Source: Erigeron canadensis
Lineage: Eukaryota; Streptophyta; Magnoliopsida; Asterales; Asteraceae
DNA: 64,000 nt
Assembly (NCBI RefSeq): GCF_010389155.1
Contig: NC_057764.1
Span: 5,270,001 to 5,334,000, forward strand
Direction: 5' to 3'
Positions 34,595-46,524 of this stretch are shown in pieces (the first letter of the stretch is position 1; each line of letters opens with the position of its first letter). A program made the position numbers and the translations under genes. Under the pieces are notes generated by a model. The model searched no databases and was not told where the DNA came from. It saw nothing but the letters and a program-made list of their open reading frames with translations.

Positions 34595-36789
34595 TTAAGG
34601 TTCAAAATTTAACATACCAAGTTTGGAGATAAGAAAGTTAAACCTCTTTTCATCCAATGGTTTTGTGAACAAATCTGCAAGTTGATAGTCAGTTCTCACA
34701 AAGTAGAGCTCGATGTCACCTTTCTCAATATGATCTTTGAGAAAATAATATCTAACATCAATATGCTTTGATCGAGTGTGGTTTACTGAATTGACTGCAA
34801 TAGCAATGGCACTCTGAGAGTCACAATAGATAGGGATATGATCATATTTCAGACCATAATCAGTTAGTTGTGTCTTCATCCATAAAACTTGAGCACAACA
34901 ACTAGCCGCAGCCACATATTCAGCTCCAGCCGTTGATAGTGACACACAATTCTGTTTCTTGGAAGACCAACTCACAATTTTATCACCTAAAAATTGTAAA
35001 GTACCGGAAGTGCTCTTGCGATCAAGCTTACAACCTGCATGATCTGCATCTGAATAAGCAGTTAGATTGAATCCAGTATGCCTTGGATACCAGAGACCTA
35101 AATTGGGTGTACCCTTCAGATAATGAAAGATTCGTTTCACAGCTTGATAATGTAAATCAGTTGGAGCAGCTTAATACCTAGCACACATACATGTTGCAAA
35201 CATTATATCTGGGCGAGATGCTGTTAGATACAACAACGAACCAATCATACTTTGATATCTCTTTTGGTCAAATGGTTTCCCATTTTTATCAGCATTTATG
35301 TTTGTTCGAGCAGCCATTGGGGTAGAAATTGAAGAACATGAAGTCATATCAAACTTTTTCAACATGTCATGTATGTATATACCTTGTGATATAAAAATAC
35401 CATTTGGTAATTGTTTGATTTGAAGACCCAAAAAGTAGTTCATTTCCCCAATCATGCTCATTTCAAAATGATTAACCATAAGAGATGAAAAGTTTCGGCA
35501 AAATGTTTGACTGGTTGACCCAAAGATAATGTCATCAGCATATATTTGGACAAGTAGAACATGCTTACCTTGTTTGCGAATGAACAATGTAGGGTCAATT
35601 GTGCCTTTGGTAAGCCACCTCTTAGTAAGAAAGTAGTTAAGGAATCATACCATGCATGGGGTGGTTGCTTAAGACCATAGAGAGCCTTGTTTAACCTGTA
35701 GACATGGTTCGGCCTTTGAGGATCAACAAAGCCTTCTGGTTGATCAACGTAAACTTCTTCTTTGAGGTCACCATTCAAAAAGGCAGTCTTCACATCCATT
35801 TGAAACACAGTAAAATTTTGGAATGCGGCATAAGCTAAGAATATTCGAATGGCCTCCATTCTTGCAACTGGAGCAAAAGTTTCGTCAAAGTCAACACCAG
35901 GTTGTTGGCAATAACCCTTTGCAACAAGTCAAGCTTTATTCCTTACTACCACTCCATTCTTATCCTTTTTGTTTTTGAATATCCACTTTGTTCCGATTGG
36001 ATCAGCTTTTCTCGGATTTGGAACTAATCTCCATACCTTCAGTCTTTCAAATTGTGCAAGTTCATCCTGCATTGCCTTAACCCACTCTGGATCATGAAGA
36101 GCTTCAGAGACTGTTTTGGGTTCGATATTGCTAAGAGAAAGTGCAACAAGACACTCGTTTACTGAAGTACGGGTAGTTACTCCGGCTTGTGGATCTCCAA
36201 TTATCTGATCAGTAAGATGGTCTTTCAGCATACGTGTCCATTTGCGATTATGAGGAAGAGAATCTTGTTGTTGAATGTCAACATCATCATCATTAAAACT
36301 TGAACTTTGTTGAGAGATGGAACCATAACTTGGTAGAACTCCTTCCTTATAAGCTGGATGATCAAAGTCAAGTGGCACATACACATTTGGAGTGTTAAAT
36401 GGATTTGTTGTCTGAGTAATGCGAGAAGGTTGTTCTTGAACATTCTCTTGAGAAGAATTATTAGGACAGAATGGTGAAGAAGAATCATTAGAAGAGGATC
36501 CTTGCTCTGAAGAACTTGATGACGATTCATGATTGTTGTCAGGAACTGGATCGTTGTTTTGAATTGGTTCATTGTTTGAAATTGGTTCACCGATGACTTG
36601 AGGTTCTTTATCATGAATCGGTTTTGAATGATAGAATTCTTCAAAAAGAATATTTAATTCATCACTTGTTGGAGTTGGAAACTTCTTGAATTTAGATGCT
36701 AAGGTAGAAGTCCTTGTAGAAGTACTTGAAGCACTTGGATCATTACTTGTTGGTAGCAAACTTTCTTGCTCAAAGATCATGCCCGACAT
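34595..36789 (-). pseudogene. Copia reverse transcriptase and RNase H, broken
   Basis: In transcription order: 36789-35929 holds the integrase-RT linker (Ser/Asn-rich) and the start of the RT (WVKAMQDEL..FERL.VW, GTKWIFKNK). After an in-frame stop at about 35930, 35859-35458 has [19 protein letters not shown] and ALYGLKQ. A frameshift near 35600 leads to 35587-35171, with the catalytic YADD, MNYFLGLQI and SLLYLTASRPDI. After another stop, 35140-34595 is RNase H (YSDADHAG, STAGAEYVA, CDSQSAI, KHIDVRYYF, LADLFTKPL). Domains are in Copia order and the catalytic aspartates are visible, but stops and shifts break the polyprotein. Confidence 0.9.
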
Positions 36790-37077
36790 CTCATCAATCT
36801 AAACATTCATTGTTTCTTGAATTGTGTTAGTTCGGCGATTGTAGATTCGGTAGGCAATTGATGTTTTGGAATAGCCAACAAAGTAACCTTCATCACCTTT
36901 CTTCTTGAATTTTCCAAGATTCTCCCGATCATTCAAAGTGTAACAAACACACCCAAATATTTGAAAATAGTTGATGTTGGGTTTGCGTTTGTTAACAACC
37001 TCATAAGGAGTCTTTTCAAAACGCTGATTGATGGTGGACCAATTCTGAGTGTGACAAACAGTGTCAACAGCTTCAGC

Positions 37078-38691
37078 TCACATATTAGATGGCAATTTGG
37101 AATAAGCAAGCATTGTCCTTGCTGCTTCTACTAGCGTTCGATTTCTCCTTTCAACTACACCGTTTTGTTGTGGGGTGGGAACCGCTGAAAATTGGTGAGT
37201 AATGCCTTTGGATTTGCAAAATTCATCAAAAATGGCATTCTTGAACTCAGTATCGTTATCCGAACGGATGTAACGAACTGGAAGTTGAAGAGTTACTTGA
37301 GTAGTAGTGATGAAATCGATCAAAACCTGAGTTGTTTCATCTTTGGATGCAAGGAACTTGACCCAAGTATATCTTGAATAATCATCAACAATAACTAAGA
37401 TGTATATCTTCCCAATTCGGCTTTGTACTTTCATCGGCCCACAAAGATCCATGTGAAGCAAATGAAGAGGTGCTAAAGAGTTTGGAGATTTCTTCGGTTT
37501 ATGAGAAGCTCTCTTAATCTTCCCAACAACACAAGAAGGACAAACATGCTCACTTTCATACTTGTAGTCAGGCAAGCCTTCAACAAGATGCTTGTTGACC
37601 AAAGTATTGATGGTTTGAAAATTCAGATGAGAAAGCCTTCTATGCCATAACCAAGAATTCTTTGATGTAGCCTTTGAAATGAGACAAATATTATCGGTTG
37701 GTTGGTTATCATCGAGATTGACGGTAAAAAGATTATCATCACGATCACCGCAAAGAATGTCAACTCCATCTAGAGTTTGGACGTTACAATGAGATTGTCG
37801 AAAAAGAACTTGAAGATTATTGTCACAGAATTGTCCAACACTGAACAAGTTATGACTTAACCCTTCAACATAGTGAACTTTCTTGATGACAATTCCATTT
37901 CGTTCAATGTCTCCATGAGCGAAATTGTTGTTTCCAAAGCGAACTGTTCCCATGAATCGTTCAACAAAATTATTGAGCAAAGCTTTATTTCCAGTCATGT
38001 GCTTCGAACACCGGAATCGAGTATCCAAACACAGATGGTTATTTCCTGCAATCAAAGATATTTAACCGACTTTAGGTACCTACTTGAAGACGGGTCCTTG
38101 ATGGTTAGTTAAAACAGGCAGGTTATATAACTTAGGAAATGCATTCAAACATGCTTTTGAATCAACATAAGCATTAACAAGCACATCATTAATAAGCACA
38201 TTTGGATAAAAAGTACGAACATTCACATGAGAATTAAAAATAACACGTCTACAAGCATTCACATCAACCACACGAGTACAGGAATTAAAACTGTTTACAA
38301 GCTCACAAGGCCTTGCCTTGGCACATTCAACATTATTCAACAAAGATGAATAGTTTGAATTAATAGGAACACCCTTCTTCCTATTACCAGCCTTTCTCAT
38401 TCGTCTTTTCTTCTTTTTCTCAACATGTTTTTGATTACTAGTGAACTTAGGTACTAATGTTTTAGCAACCCATTTAGCACCACTAGTTATGCTCTTTCCA
38501 CCGGTTGAATTGAAACTAAGAAGATTAGAACGGGGGGTTTTAAACACTTTCATCCTTTTAGAATCTTTTGGAGGTGAGGAAACTTCTTGCTTCTTTGGTT
38601 TATCATGAGAGAACCATCCATATCTATCCCTATATCTAGTTGTACCATTAGATGCATCCTTAGTTAGCAAAACTGAGCTATACTTATACAC
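37078..38691 (-). pseudogene. Copia protease and integrase, protease active site altered
   Basis: 38691-38080 is the basic, Lys-rich region before the protease. 38055-37078 (325 codons) holds the protease trace, the GAG-pre-integrase zinc finger and the integrase core. The usual D-S-G triad before CSKHMTG reads D-T-R-F-R, so the protease is probably dead. The integrase keeps HRRLSH...CPSC (HHCC finger) and the catalytic D, D, E in HMDLCGP, RSDNDTEF and NGVVERRNRTL. It ends at a stop at about 37078, with the frame continuing on the far side toward the linker. Confidence 0.88.
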
Positions 38692-40663
38692 CTTAGATAA
38701 AGAACTAGATTAAGAGCTAGATGAAGAAACATTAGGATAGTCTCTTGGAAGTTTCACTTTGGTGTACTTTGATCTGAGTGTGGTCTCAGCTTGTTCTTTT
38801 TTGACATGTTTAACTGGGGTAGGAATCTTTGGTTCTAGCTTAATGGTCTTTGGTTCAGTTTTGGCGAGTTTGGACTGAACTCGTTCCTTTGAGTAATATG
38901 AAGTTAGAGCTTTGGTCAATGGATTTTGAGATTCCTCTTTTGTTTCAACTTTGATTTTGGTAGATTCAATCTATTTCTCTGTTTCTGAATCAAAAACATA
39001 TTCTCCCTCCATGAATTTATCAAAATCGTCTTTTGTGAAAATTTTCAATGAAGGTTGATTAGTTTCAAATTCTTTTGAAAGTTTTGAAAAATCGGGAATC
39101 TTGGTGTCCAACTTCACATCACGGGTAGTCTCGGAAATTAGGTCAACTTGAACTGACACATCTTTGGCCTCACAAGAAAATTAAGTAGTAGAAGTATCAA
39201 CACTTTAGGGTGAACAACTAACTCATCAATAGTGTTGCATGTGAAAAACCTATAGAAGTACCATATCAAAACTAAACTATGTGCAAGTTCTTCATCAGAT
39301 AAATTAGATTGCACATAATCATCAGCTATAAGACTAGCAGTATTTTGACAAGTACATTCAAGAAAATCAGTCAAGGTCTGAGTGGAGGAATTTGTAGATG
39401 AATCACGAGTAGTTTGGGTAGAATGGTCTACTAAAACACTTATGTCAGTTTGAGTAGAAACATTCTCATAAACTTTCTTAGCATCAACAACAATACATTT
39501 ATCCTCTGAATTCGGACTTTGAGACTTTAGGTGATTAATAACTTTTTGTTGAAATTCCACCTTTTGTTGTAAACCTTCTATTTGTTTTCTAAAAATGTTG
39601 TTGGAACATACATTTTAGTTGGTTTAGGTGGAGTACCGACAGATTCTTGATTTTGAAAATTTGATGCAATTTCTTCCAATTTAAAAATTGAAGATTCTTT
39701 TGTTTTGTACGAAGCATTTAAAGCATCATAATTAACCAAAAACTCATCTTTTGGTAATCTCTCAACTTCATCTGTCTCAAATTCGTCATCCAATAGACAA
39801 ATAAATTGTTGTATCATACCAAGTCGAAGGAATTTTTCATCAAACAAAGGTTCAATTTCTTCTTTGGCCTTTTGTAATGGTGTGATATTTTCAAATCCCA
39901 ACCCGAGAAGAAGATCCTTTTTGTCAATTTTTGACTTGTTGAAATAGGCAGTGAAATCCAAGAAAGGATTTTGTTCAACTTTATATTACTTTTCTTGATA
40001 GAAAAATATATTCTTTTTAAATTCCTCAACTTGTTTTTCAAGATTCTCAATCTCAATGCCTTTTAGAAAACAATTATGATTTAAGTCAGAAATCTTCCTT
40101 TCGAGTTCAACATTGTTTGGTTTTGCTTCTTGGAGCTTTTTATTGAGAATATCAACATCCATTTGTCTAGCATTTGCCCGAAGCCATTCATTGGTCTTTT
40201 GTGTTTCAAGATCTTGATTGGCTTTTTGAAGATCATGAATGGTCTTTTCAAGATTGTGACACTTTTGTAATAACTTAGAATCAGGAAAGACATTCAACTC
40301 ACATTCTTTAACCAACATTTTATTTTTGTATGCTTGAAAATCTTGTTTAACAGCATCATGTTCAAAAAGTAATTTTGAATGTTCTTCAAGAAGTTTTGAA
40401 AATTCATTTTTAGAAAATGAAATGTTATTTTTCAACTTTTTGTTTGTGTTGGTTAAAGATTTGATATGAGTTGTCAAGTTTGACAAAGCTAATCTTCATG
40501 ACTCTTTATCCTTAATCAAAGAAAAAGTAGAGTCGAGATTTACCTCATCATCTAGGTATTCATCATCAGTGCTTTCTGCTTCAAAGACTTTGTCCTTGGC
40601 CAACCTCGCCATAAATCAAGCATTAGCAGAGAGATCTTCATCCTCATTATCAGAGAGTAATAG
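38692..40663 (-). pseudogene. Copia gag C-terminal extension (coiled coil), broken
   Basis: A chain of minus-strand frames (40486-39986, 39961-39578, 39560-39138, 39159-38971, 38919-38710) separated by stops. The first is strongly coiled-coil (Leu/Lys/Glu heptads such as LEEHSKLLFEHD). Later parts are acidic and Ser/Thr-rich. Long coiled-coil gag extensions occur in some plant Copia lineages, including Sireviruses. No enzyme domain is present. Confidence 0.7.
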
Positions 40664-41844
40664 CTATTTGTCATCTTCAGCGAGTAATGCATGTCCTGCT
40701 TCAACTTGTTTGGCTAACAGCATCTTCTGCTTGTAATACTCGTAGTTCCGCTTTCGAGGTTGCTTGCAATCAATAGCAAAATGACCAGTAACACCACAAT
40801 TGTAACACTTTTTGTCTGATGCTTTACCCTTCTCAACAACTTGTTTCTCATTGTCTTCCTTCTTTTCACCATGCTTTGATCCATTTGCTTCACCTTGCTC
40901 ATAACTCTTCGGATGATAGTGTTCCTTCTTGGGAAATGCACTTGTAGAGGAAGTGCGGAGATTGTTGTTTGTTGGCCTTGCTTTGTAAAATTTTCTCTTG
41001 AAATGTTTTGTTACCGCGGAAAGAGCTTGATATAGATCATCTGAGACACCATCTCTTGTAGCCAGCAGATCATCTCCCTCCTCATCAGATGAAGAAACAA
41101 CTACCATTTGCTTCTTAAGAGCTTCAGAAACCTTCCTCTCAACAATCAATGCCAAAGGATCAGAAGATACAACTTCTGGCATTTTGATTGATGAAGCATT
41201 GTTTAGAACTTGGTTTTCATTGAGTTTGAAAGATTCATAAAGAGTATGAATGGGTGAACTTGGTCAGATTTTGATGTTGCTTAATCTATGTTCCAAAATC
41301 TTCCCATTCTGGACCAAGAGCTTTGATGAATTTGATGTTTAACTCAATCTCTATTTTCTTGACATTGTTCTTCCTCAGTTCATTTATGGCAGAACCTATA
41401 GTAGACAGCCTCAAGAGTTTCATTTGGCAATTTGTTGAAGTTGTCAAACACAGTCAAAACATTGGTCAATCTTATTGTCGAAGTCATGTCAGCTCCTTCT
41501 ATCTGCCTGGCCACCTCATCCCATATCTACTTGGATGTATCATAAGAATCAACTGAGCCATAGATTTCATCTGGAAGTGCTTGGTATAAGCATGATCTAG
41601 CTCTGTTATCTGCAGCTGTTCGATCTTTTTGTTCAGCATTCAAAAGATCAAGAGTCAGTATTGCACCAGTAGTGGGATGACGATGAACTGCAAGTCCATT
41701 AAGGATGGAATCTTTAAGCATGTGACCATTTGTCTGACGTTCCACATAGTCCATAAATCTTTTCTTCCATAGTCCATAGGAACCACGGTAGAGAACTGGA
41801 GGTCTTGTATCTGAACCCAAAGCCAATGCTTCACGAGAAGCCAT
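40664..41844 (-). pseudogene. Copia gag (UBN2-type) with CCHC knuckle, broken
   Basis: The start codon is at 41844. The N-terminal 105 codons (MASREALALGS..., LYRGSYGLWKKRFMDYVE, ALPDEIYGSVDSYDTSK) are the typical Copia gag head. A stop at about 41527 and shifts follow, with remnants (IWDEVARQIEG, RLTNVLTVFDNF) in other frames. 41182-40664 carries the C-terminal part with the knuckle C-YN-C-GVTG-H-FAID-C. Gag forms the virus-like particle and the knuckle binds the RNA. It is broken. Confidence 0.88.
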
Positions 41845-41906
41845 TTGAAATTGATTTGTTTTGAAATTTGAATTGAATTAAGAGTTGAAGAAAAACAGGA
41901 AATGAA

Positions 41907-42545
41907 ACGATCTAGAGAGGATCGTCTTAGAATGAAGGAAAGGTGAGTCGATTTGATATTGATCGTCTTGGAGAATTTAGTGGAATTTGGCTAAGTAAGA
42001 AATGAAATTAAAATTGAGGATTGTTTTTGACTTTTGAGAAATGAGAAATGAGACGATCTTGGGAAGAAGATCGTCTCGGGGTTTGTTGATTTGTAGGATT
42101 TTTCTAAGTATTTTTGAAAGAATCGGACAGAGTAACAGTATGTAATGGAAAGAATGAAATTTGAACAAAACCAATCTATAAGATCAGTGACCCAAGAAGT
42201 GTGTGATTCCCAATCACAACAACTTCAAATGATCAACTAAACACACCAACTTTCAAAAAAAACTTGAGACGATCTTGAAGAGATCGTCCTAGGTTCAATG
42301 AGCTGAGACGATCTTGAGGAGATCGTCCTAGCTTTCTGTCACAACACTTTCAAGTGTAAAATACTTTCCAAGTATTTGAATTGACCAAACCAATCCTAAC
42401 GGATTAATTAGCCACAACAAACACTTCACCACACACAATCCCACTTGTCAGGACGATCTATAGAAGATCGTCCTACAAGCCACAAAGCACTAGAATGAAA
42501 AATGAATCCTCAAAGACTGAGACGATCTTGAAGAGATCGTCCTAG
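41907..42545. repeat. Array of stem-loops in the Copia leader
   Basis: Six inverted repeats share ACGATCT...AGATCGT (the first with GGATCGT): 41907-41930, 42050-42077 (GAGACGATCTT, 6-base loop, exact complement), 42266-42292, 42305-42331, 42450-42475 and 42519-42545. A half site lies at 41961-41970. All lie between the primer site and gag. Loops are 4-6 bases and stems 9-11 bp. Three carry the same GATCTTGAAGAGATCGTCC core or a near variant. A role in genomic-RNA dimerisation or packaging is inference. Confidence 0.85.
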
Positions 42546-42990
42546 CCAAAATCGTTCTGAGGTCATCTTCTTCATCATCAAAGCAGTTTTAAACACAAAC
42601 TCCATTAAAAACTTCAAAAAGCTTCAATAACTTTTGAATTACTAGGAGTTAGAACTTGAAATCAATTGCAAACTGCTTGTTTTTACTTCAGTTACACATC
42701 TACGAACAAAATTCAACACAAAACACAACAGATTCGAAACCCAAAATTCGCGCTCAATATGCTAAAATTCAAACTCGAGATTTAGATCGAATTAGAACTT
42801 GAAACTTGACAGGATTATGTTATTAGTTATCACGAATCTATTGGTGAACAAATAATTGTGATTTTATGTGATTTGAACAGTGAAAAATGAAGAAAAAAAA
42901 TGAAGATCGTTTTTACGAACAAAAATGGTTTTGATTTTTGATGAATCTGTGATTGAATTCAGTTATTGATCGATATCAGAATGATGTTTT

Positions 42991-43002
42991 GCTCTGATAC
43001 CA
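42991..43002 (-). promoter_or_regulatory. Primer-binding site (initiator Met tRNA)
   Basis: On the minus strand TGGTATCAGAGC lies two bases after the 5' LTR. It is the standard plant primer site complementary to the 3' end of initiator tRNA-Met. Confidence 0.95.
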
Positions 43003-43004
43003 CA

Positions 43005-43330
43005 TGTTAAAACACGATTTCTAGCACCGAATTCACGTCATCAATGGCGGATTTGAAGTGTGTGTGTTCTTGGTGTGAGTGTGTGTTTTGAGAGAGAAAG
43101 TCTGTGTATGAAAGGAAAGTGGATGATAGGAATTAATGAGTGCTGTAAAGGTTAACAAGGTTCCAGACTTATGATCTTTAAGGTATGAGGGGTATTTATA
43201 GGCTAAATACACAAATATGCTAATTATCACATTTAGCCCCTCAACCTTAGTGATCATTTACCTATGACTTAACTACAAGTAAGTCCACTATTCTAAATTA
43301 CAATTTATCACTATTTTTGAATTTTTAACA
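43005..43330 (-). repeat. 5' LTR of the Copia element (326 bp)
   Basis: Matches 20084-20409 at full length with about 12 differences by eye. The minus-strand TATA motif CTATAAATACC lies at about 43190-43200, so transcription of the element would run leftward. Confidence 0.95.
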
Positions 43331-44035
43331 TTAATATATATAAAAAAAATACATGTTAACATATCCGTTCACATGTGTTAATATATATTAAAAAAAATAC
43401 ATGTGTTAATTTGTAACCCCGTTCACATGTGTTAAAAAGGTATACACATGTGAACATATTATTTTATTACGATATTTATTTAAAATTTGTAAAGTATACA
43501 TATGAATTGATAAATCTTAAGCTTTACCCAGTTTTTATAGAGACAATTAACAAATACTAGTACTATCTCTGATATTAAATTTCTTTTTCTTCTTTTATCA
43601 TATTATATATACTAATTCAGAAAATAAAAGAAGAAATTAGATAAAATAGTTCGTATGACAAAGTTTACTTATCTTGATGTTATATATTAATGGTTGTAGT
43701 TTTATATAGCTAAAATGCTTATAATAAATAAATGATGAGACTTTGATGGTGATAGAATGCTGAAAAATAAATTAGATAAAATGTTTAATAAATAAATGAT
43801 CATGGTGATAAAGATTAAAAAAACAAAAAAAAAAGCAGGTAACTAAAAGTTTCATAAATCCGATCCTTTTGTTGTGTAACCGTGTGAGACTTTCAAGGCT
43901 TATTTAGTTTCACATGTTTATTAATTAAATGATAATTTATTAAAATACAAATATACCATTTTATATAAAGTTCTCATAGTTCTTGACATTTTTTTAGTTC
44001 TTATTTTATCTCTTTACTATATATATATATATATA
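43331..44035. mobile_element. Right part of the inverted-repeat element split by Copia
   Basis: Contains the TTAAT target-site copy, further 'aaaaaatacatgtgttaa' repeats (43345-43450), and ends in the inverse of the left terminal blocks (about 43968-44030) next to an (AT)n run. See 19462-20083. Confidence 0.45.
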
Positions 44036-44829
44036 CTAAGAACTGATATTATGATTTAATTTATAATTTGTGTTAATCAAGATATCTATGAAATGTTAAG
44101 GATTATATGTATATGTTGTGATTTGTAAGAGTTTTTGTATCATTAATGTTTTTTCTAGGTATTAGTCAAGAATCTTATAAAATACATGATAATAGGCTTC
44201 TTAACAGGTACACTTGTTAATTTTTGTGTGTAGAAAAAATAACACGATTAGTTAACAAGTTGTGTTCGTGTTTGAACTTAACAGGTTCGCTTCTTAACAG
44301 ATTTTGTGTGACTTGTTATGTCAATCCCTTTTCTTGTATTAACATATATGAGCTTTTTTTAAACATTATGTTAATTTGTGCTTTCTGAGAGTAAACACAT
44401 ATCCGATGTTGTGTTTGTGATATTGTCCACAAATACACATTGTAACGCGCAATCATGATTATTGGCGTCAACAACATTTGTACGTTGTTGTTGCTATTAT
44501 TATAGTGCACCATTTTTCATTATTGCTAAAAGTTATGTTTATAATACATATTACATCATCATTATCAAAATACTATTGATGTTTTTCGGTGCAACGCTGG
44601 AATGACATATTTTGTATCAATTAAAAAATTATGATAAATCAATTTAACTCATATATCTATTAATCAACTTAATTATAGAATGATAACATTATGAATAATT
44701 AAGAATTAAGATTAAAAAGAAACTCAATGAGATTTACACATTATATTATATTATATATTATTTAAAATGAATTTGTGTTAACAGTAACCATATACGTGGT
44801 CATCATTTAGTGGTCATTTTTGACTTTTA
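44036..44829. other. AT-rich intergenic DNA
   Basis: No gene is seen. The frame at 44316-44513 has no family features. Confidence 0.45.
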
Positions 44830-45069
44830 CGAACATGGTACCCGCGTAATGTGGCGACGATGACATTAGTTGTGATGTGGTGGCGTCGCTGTTAAGTGGT
44901 GTTGGTAATTGATACAAAGATATTTGATTTTTAGGGATAGTGAATATCTTTTAAAAAATTATGAAATAGTTGTGTAAGTTAATTAATTAAAGGTAAAATG
45001 ATAATTTCGCATATCTTAAAATTATAAACTTTTCAACATAGGAGTATTATTTTTATATAGTAGTATAGA
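44830..45069 (-). mobile_element. Short Helitron, family H1, copy 2 (240 bp)
   Basis: On the minus strand it starts A|TCTATACTAC (45069) and ends with a GC-rich hairpin stretch (CGCCACATTACGCGGG) and GTTCG|T at 44830. The ends match 61708-62039, although the last four bases deviate from CTAG. Confidence 0.55.
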
Positions 45070-45338
45070 TAAGTTAAATGTTAAGTAATTAACAAAACAA
45101 ATTTTGGTTGTAGTGGCTGGAATGCATACCGATTAAACAATAGGTCATACGTTCGAAGTCATAAGCCCAAAATAAAATTGGCCTCGTTTTGCTTTTTTTG
45201 GTTGTTATATATATATATATATTTTTTATTAATTGTTTATATAAATATAGCTATATCTATAATAACTACATGACTTAATATGAAGTGAATTAACATAGTT
45301 AATATATATTTGTTGTCATTAGTGTTAGGATTAATATT

Positions 45339-45566
45339 ACTAATACTAGAACATCTTTTATTTTCTTTTGACAACGACCACAATGACATTCAACTGGATA
45401 GTATCCAAAGCTCGAACTACGCATGTCTGGTATGAAACTCATGGCTCCCGAGAACCCCTCTAATAATTCACCCCTATAAATGTAAGAAGTGAGATTCGAA
45501 CCCTGATAGATTTTCCCAAGGTTTAAGACCTTATCAATGAGCCATCAAACCTATTGGCACTAATAC
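45339..45566 (-). mobile_element. SINE, family A, inverted copy with target duplication
   Basis: The body is 45347-45558. On the minus strand GGCTCATTGATAAGGTCTTAAACC and the B-box GGTTCGAATCTCACTTC (in separate blocks) match the copy at 2033-2271. ACTAATAC flanks both ends (45339-45346 and 45559-45566). Confidence 0.8.
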
Positions 45567-46456
45567 AGGTATTATTACTACTACAACTACTGACTTTTAT
45601 TATTATTATTATTATTGTTATTATTATTATCATCACTGCTTTAAAATTATTTATCATTTTCTAATGTTTTTATCATAGTCGTAGTTGTTAGATCATTTGT
45701 TGTATTGGTTTACCATGATTAGTAGTGTTGTTGTTTTGTGTTCGTTCAGATTTATACTTTTTTTAATTTGAAACTTTTTTACCTATTACTTGTATGTCAA
45801 AGTTTATGCATGTAGAATATAAAATAAAATTACAAAGTAAGATTTTATAATAATATGTTATTCCCGGCCATTGGCCGTGTATAACACTAGTTAAATTGTT
45901 AAATTCTTAGGTTGATGCTCGGATCTCAAGTAAATGACTAAATCACCAGACTACAAGACTTTTATACAATGCTATACAAATTTAGGTTGATACAAGTTAA
46001 GATGATTTATATTCCTCTTAATTAAATCAAAACTTATCTTAACTTGTTAGTGCATGTGGAAAATTAAGAACAAGCAACCGTTCAAAAAGATCAAGTTTTT
46101 AAACGAGAACGTTTTTTAAGAAATTAGAACATTCAGATATCCTTGTTATAAGAATAGATTTGATTTTGTACATATAGTCGGGTAGATTGGGTTAACTTCA
46201 ATATTGTTTAACTCATTGTAATTTGTTCCTAATAAATTACTTTTCAAAGAAAAAAAAAAAATCAAAACATATCTAGGAACCAAATGGTCTAGAAAGGGCA
46301 GCAAAACATTTTCAAAGTTTGGAAAAAAAAAAGCATGCTTTGAACTTTGAAGCATAATTACACATGGGGTCCATACTAAAATAGAAGATAGAAAAGTCAA
46401 TCAAACAAAACACATATTTCCGCCTCCCTAATCAACACTCTCAAAATCCCCCCTTT
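45567..46456. other. Intergenic DNA with a Helitron 3' end
   Basis: A (TTA)n microsatellite lies at about 45598-45630. At 45864-45890 the perfect hairpin CCGGCCATTGGCCG is followed by CTAG|T, a Helitron 3' end. A possible 5' end (A|TCTATAATAAC) is at 45255. No gene is seen. Confidence 0.45.
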
Positions 46457-46524
46457 TTGTCTCTCTTTCCTCTGTCGCCGGAATCTTTAGAGAGACAGAG
46501 AGTAACCGCCGCCGCCGCCGGAAA

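Larger units (their letters stand above)
20079..43335 (-). mobile_element. Ty1/copia retrotransposon, 23.2 kb, with foreign insert
   Basis: The element proper is 20084-43330. Two 326-bp LTRs differ at roughly 12 positions by eye. TTAAT flanks both outer ends (20079-20083 and 43331-43335), so the two LTRs belong to one integration. The order in the minus direction is 5' LTR, Met-tRNA primer site, a 1.16-kb leader, gag with a CCHC knuckle, a long coiled-coil extension, protease-integrase-RT-RNase H (Copia order), 3' UTR, polypurine tract and 3' LTR. Internally it contains a duplicated 3' UTR and about 9.3 kb of unrelated DNA (23127-32404). The long gag, Met primer site and several CTCCCCCT tracts recall Sireviruses, but the LTRs are short for that group. 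The coding frames are broken, so it is not autonomous. Confidence 0.93.

Noticed and set aside
42266..42545. Regularly recurring palindromic repeats that look a little like a CRISPR array
   Set aside because: Plant nuclear retrotransposon leader; spacing is irregular and each unit is a self-complementary hairpin with no cas genes.
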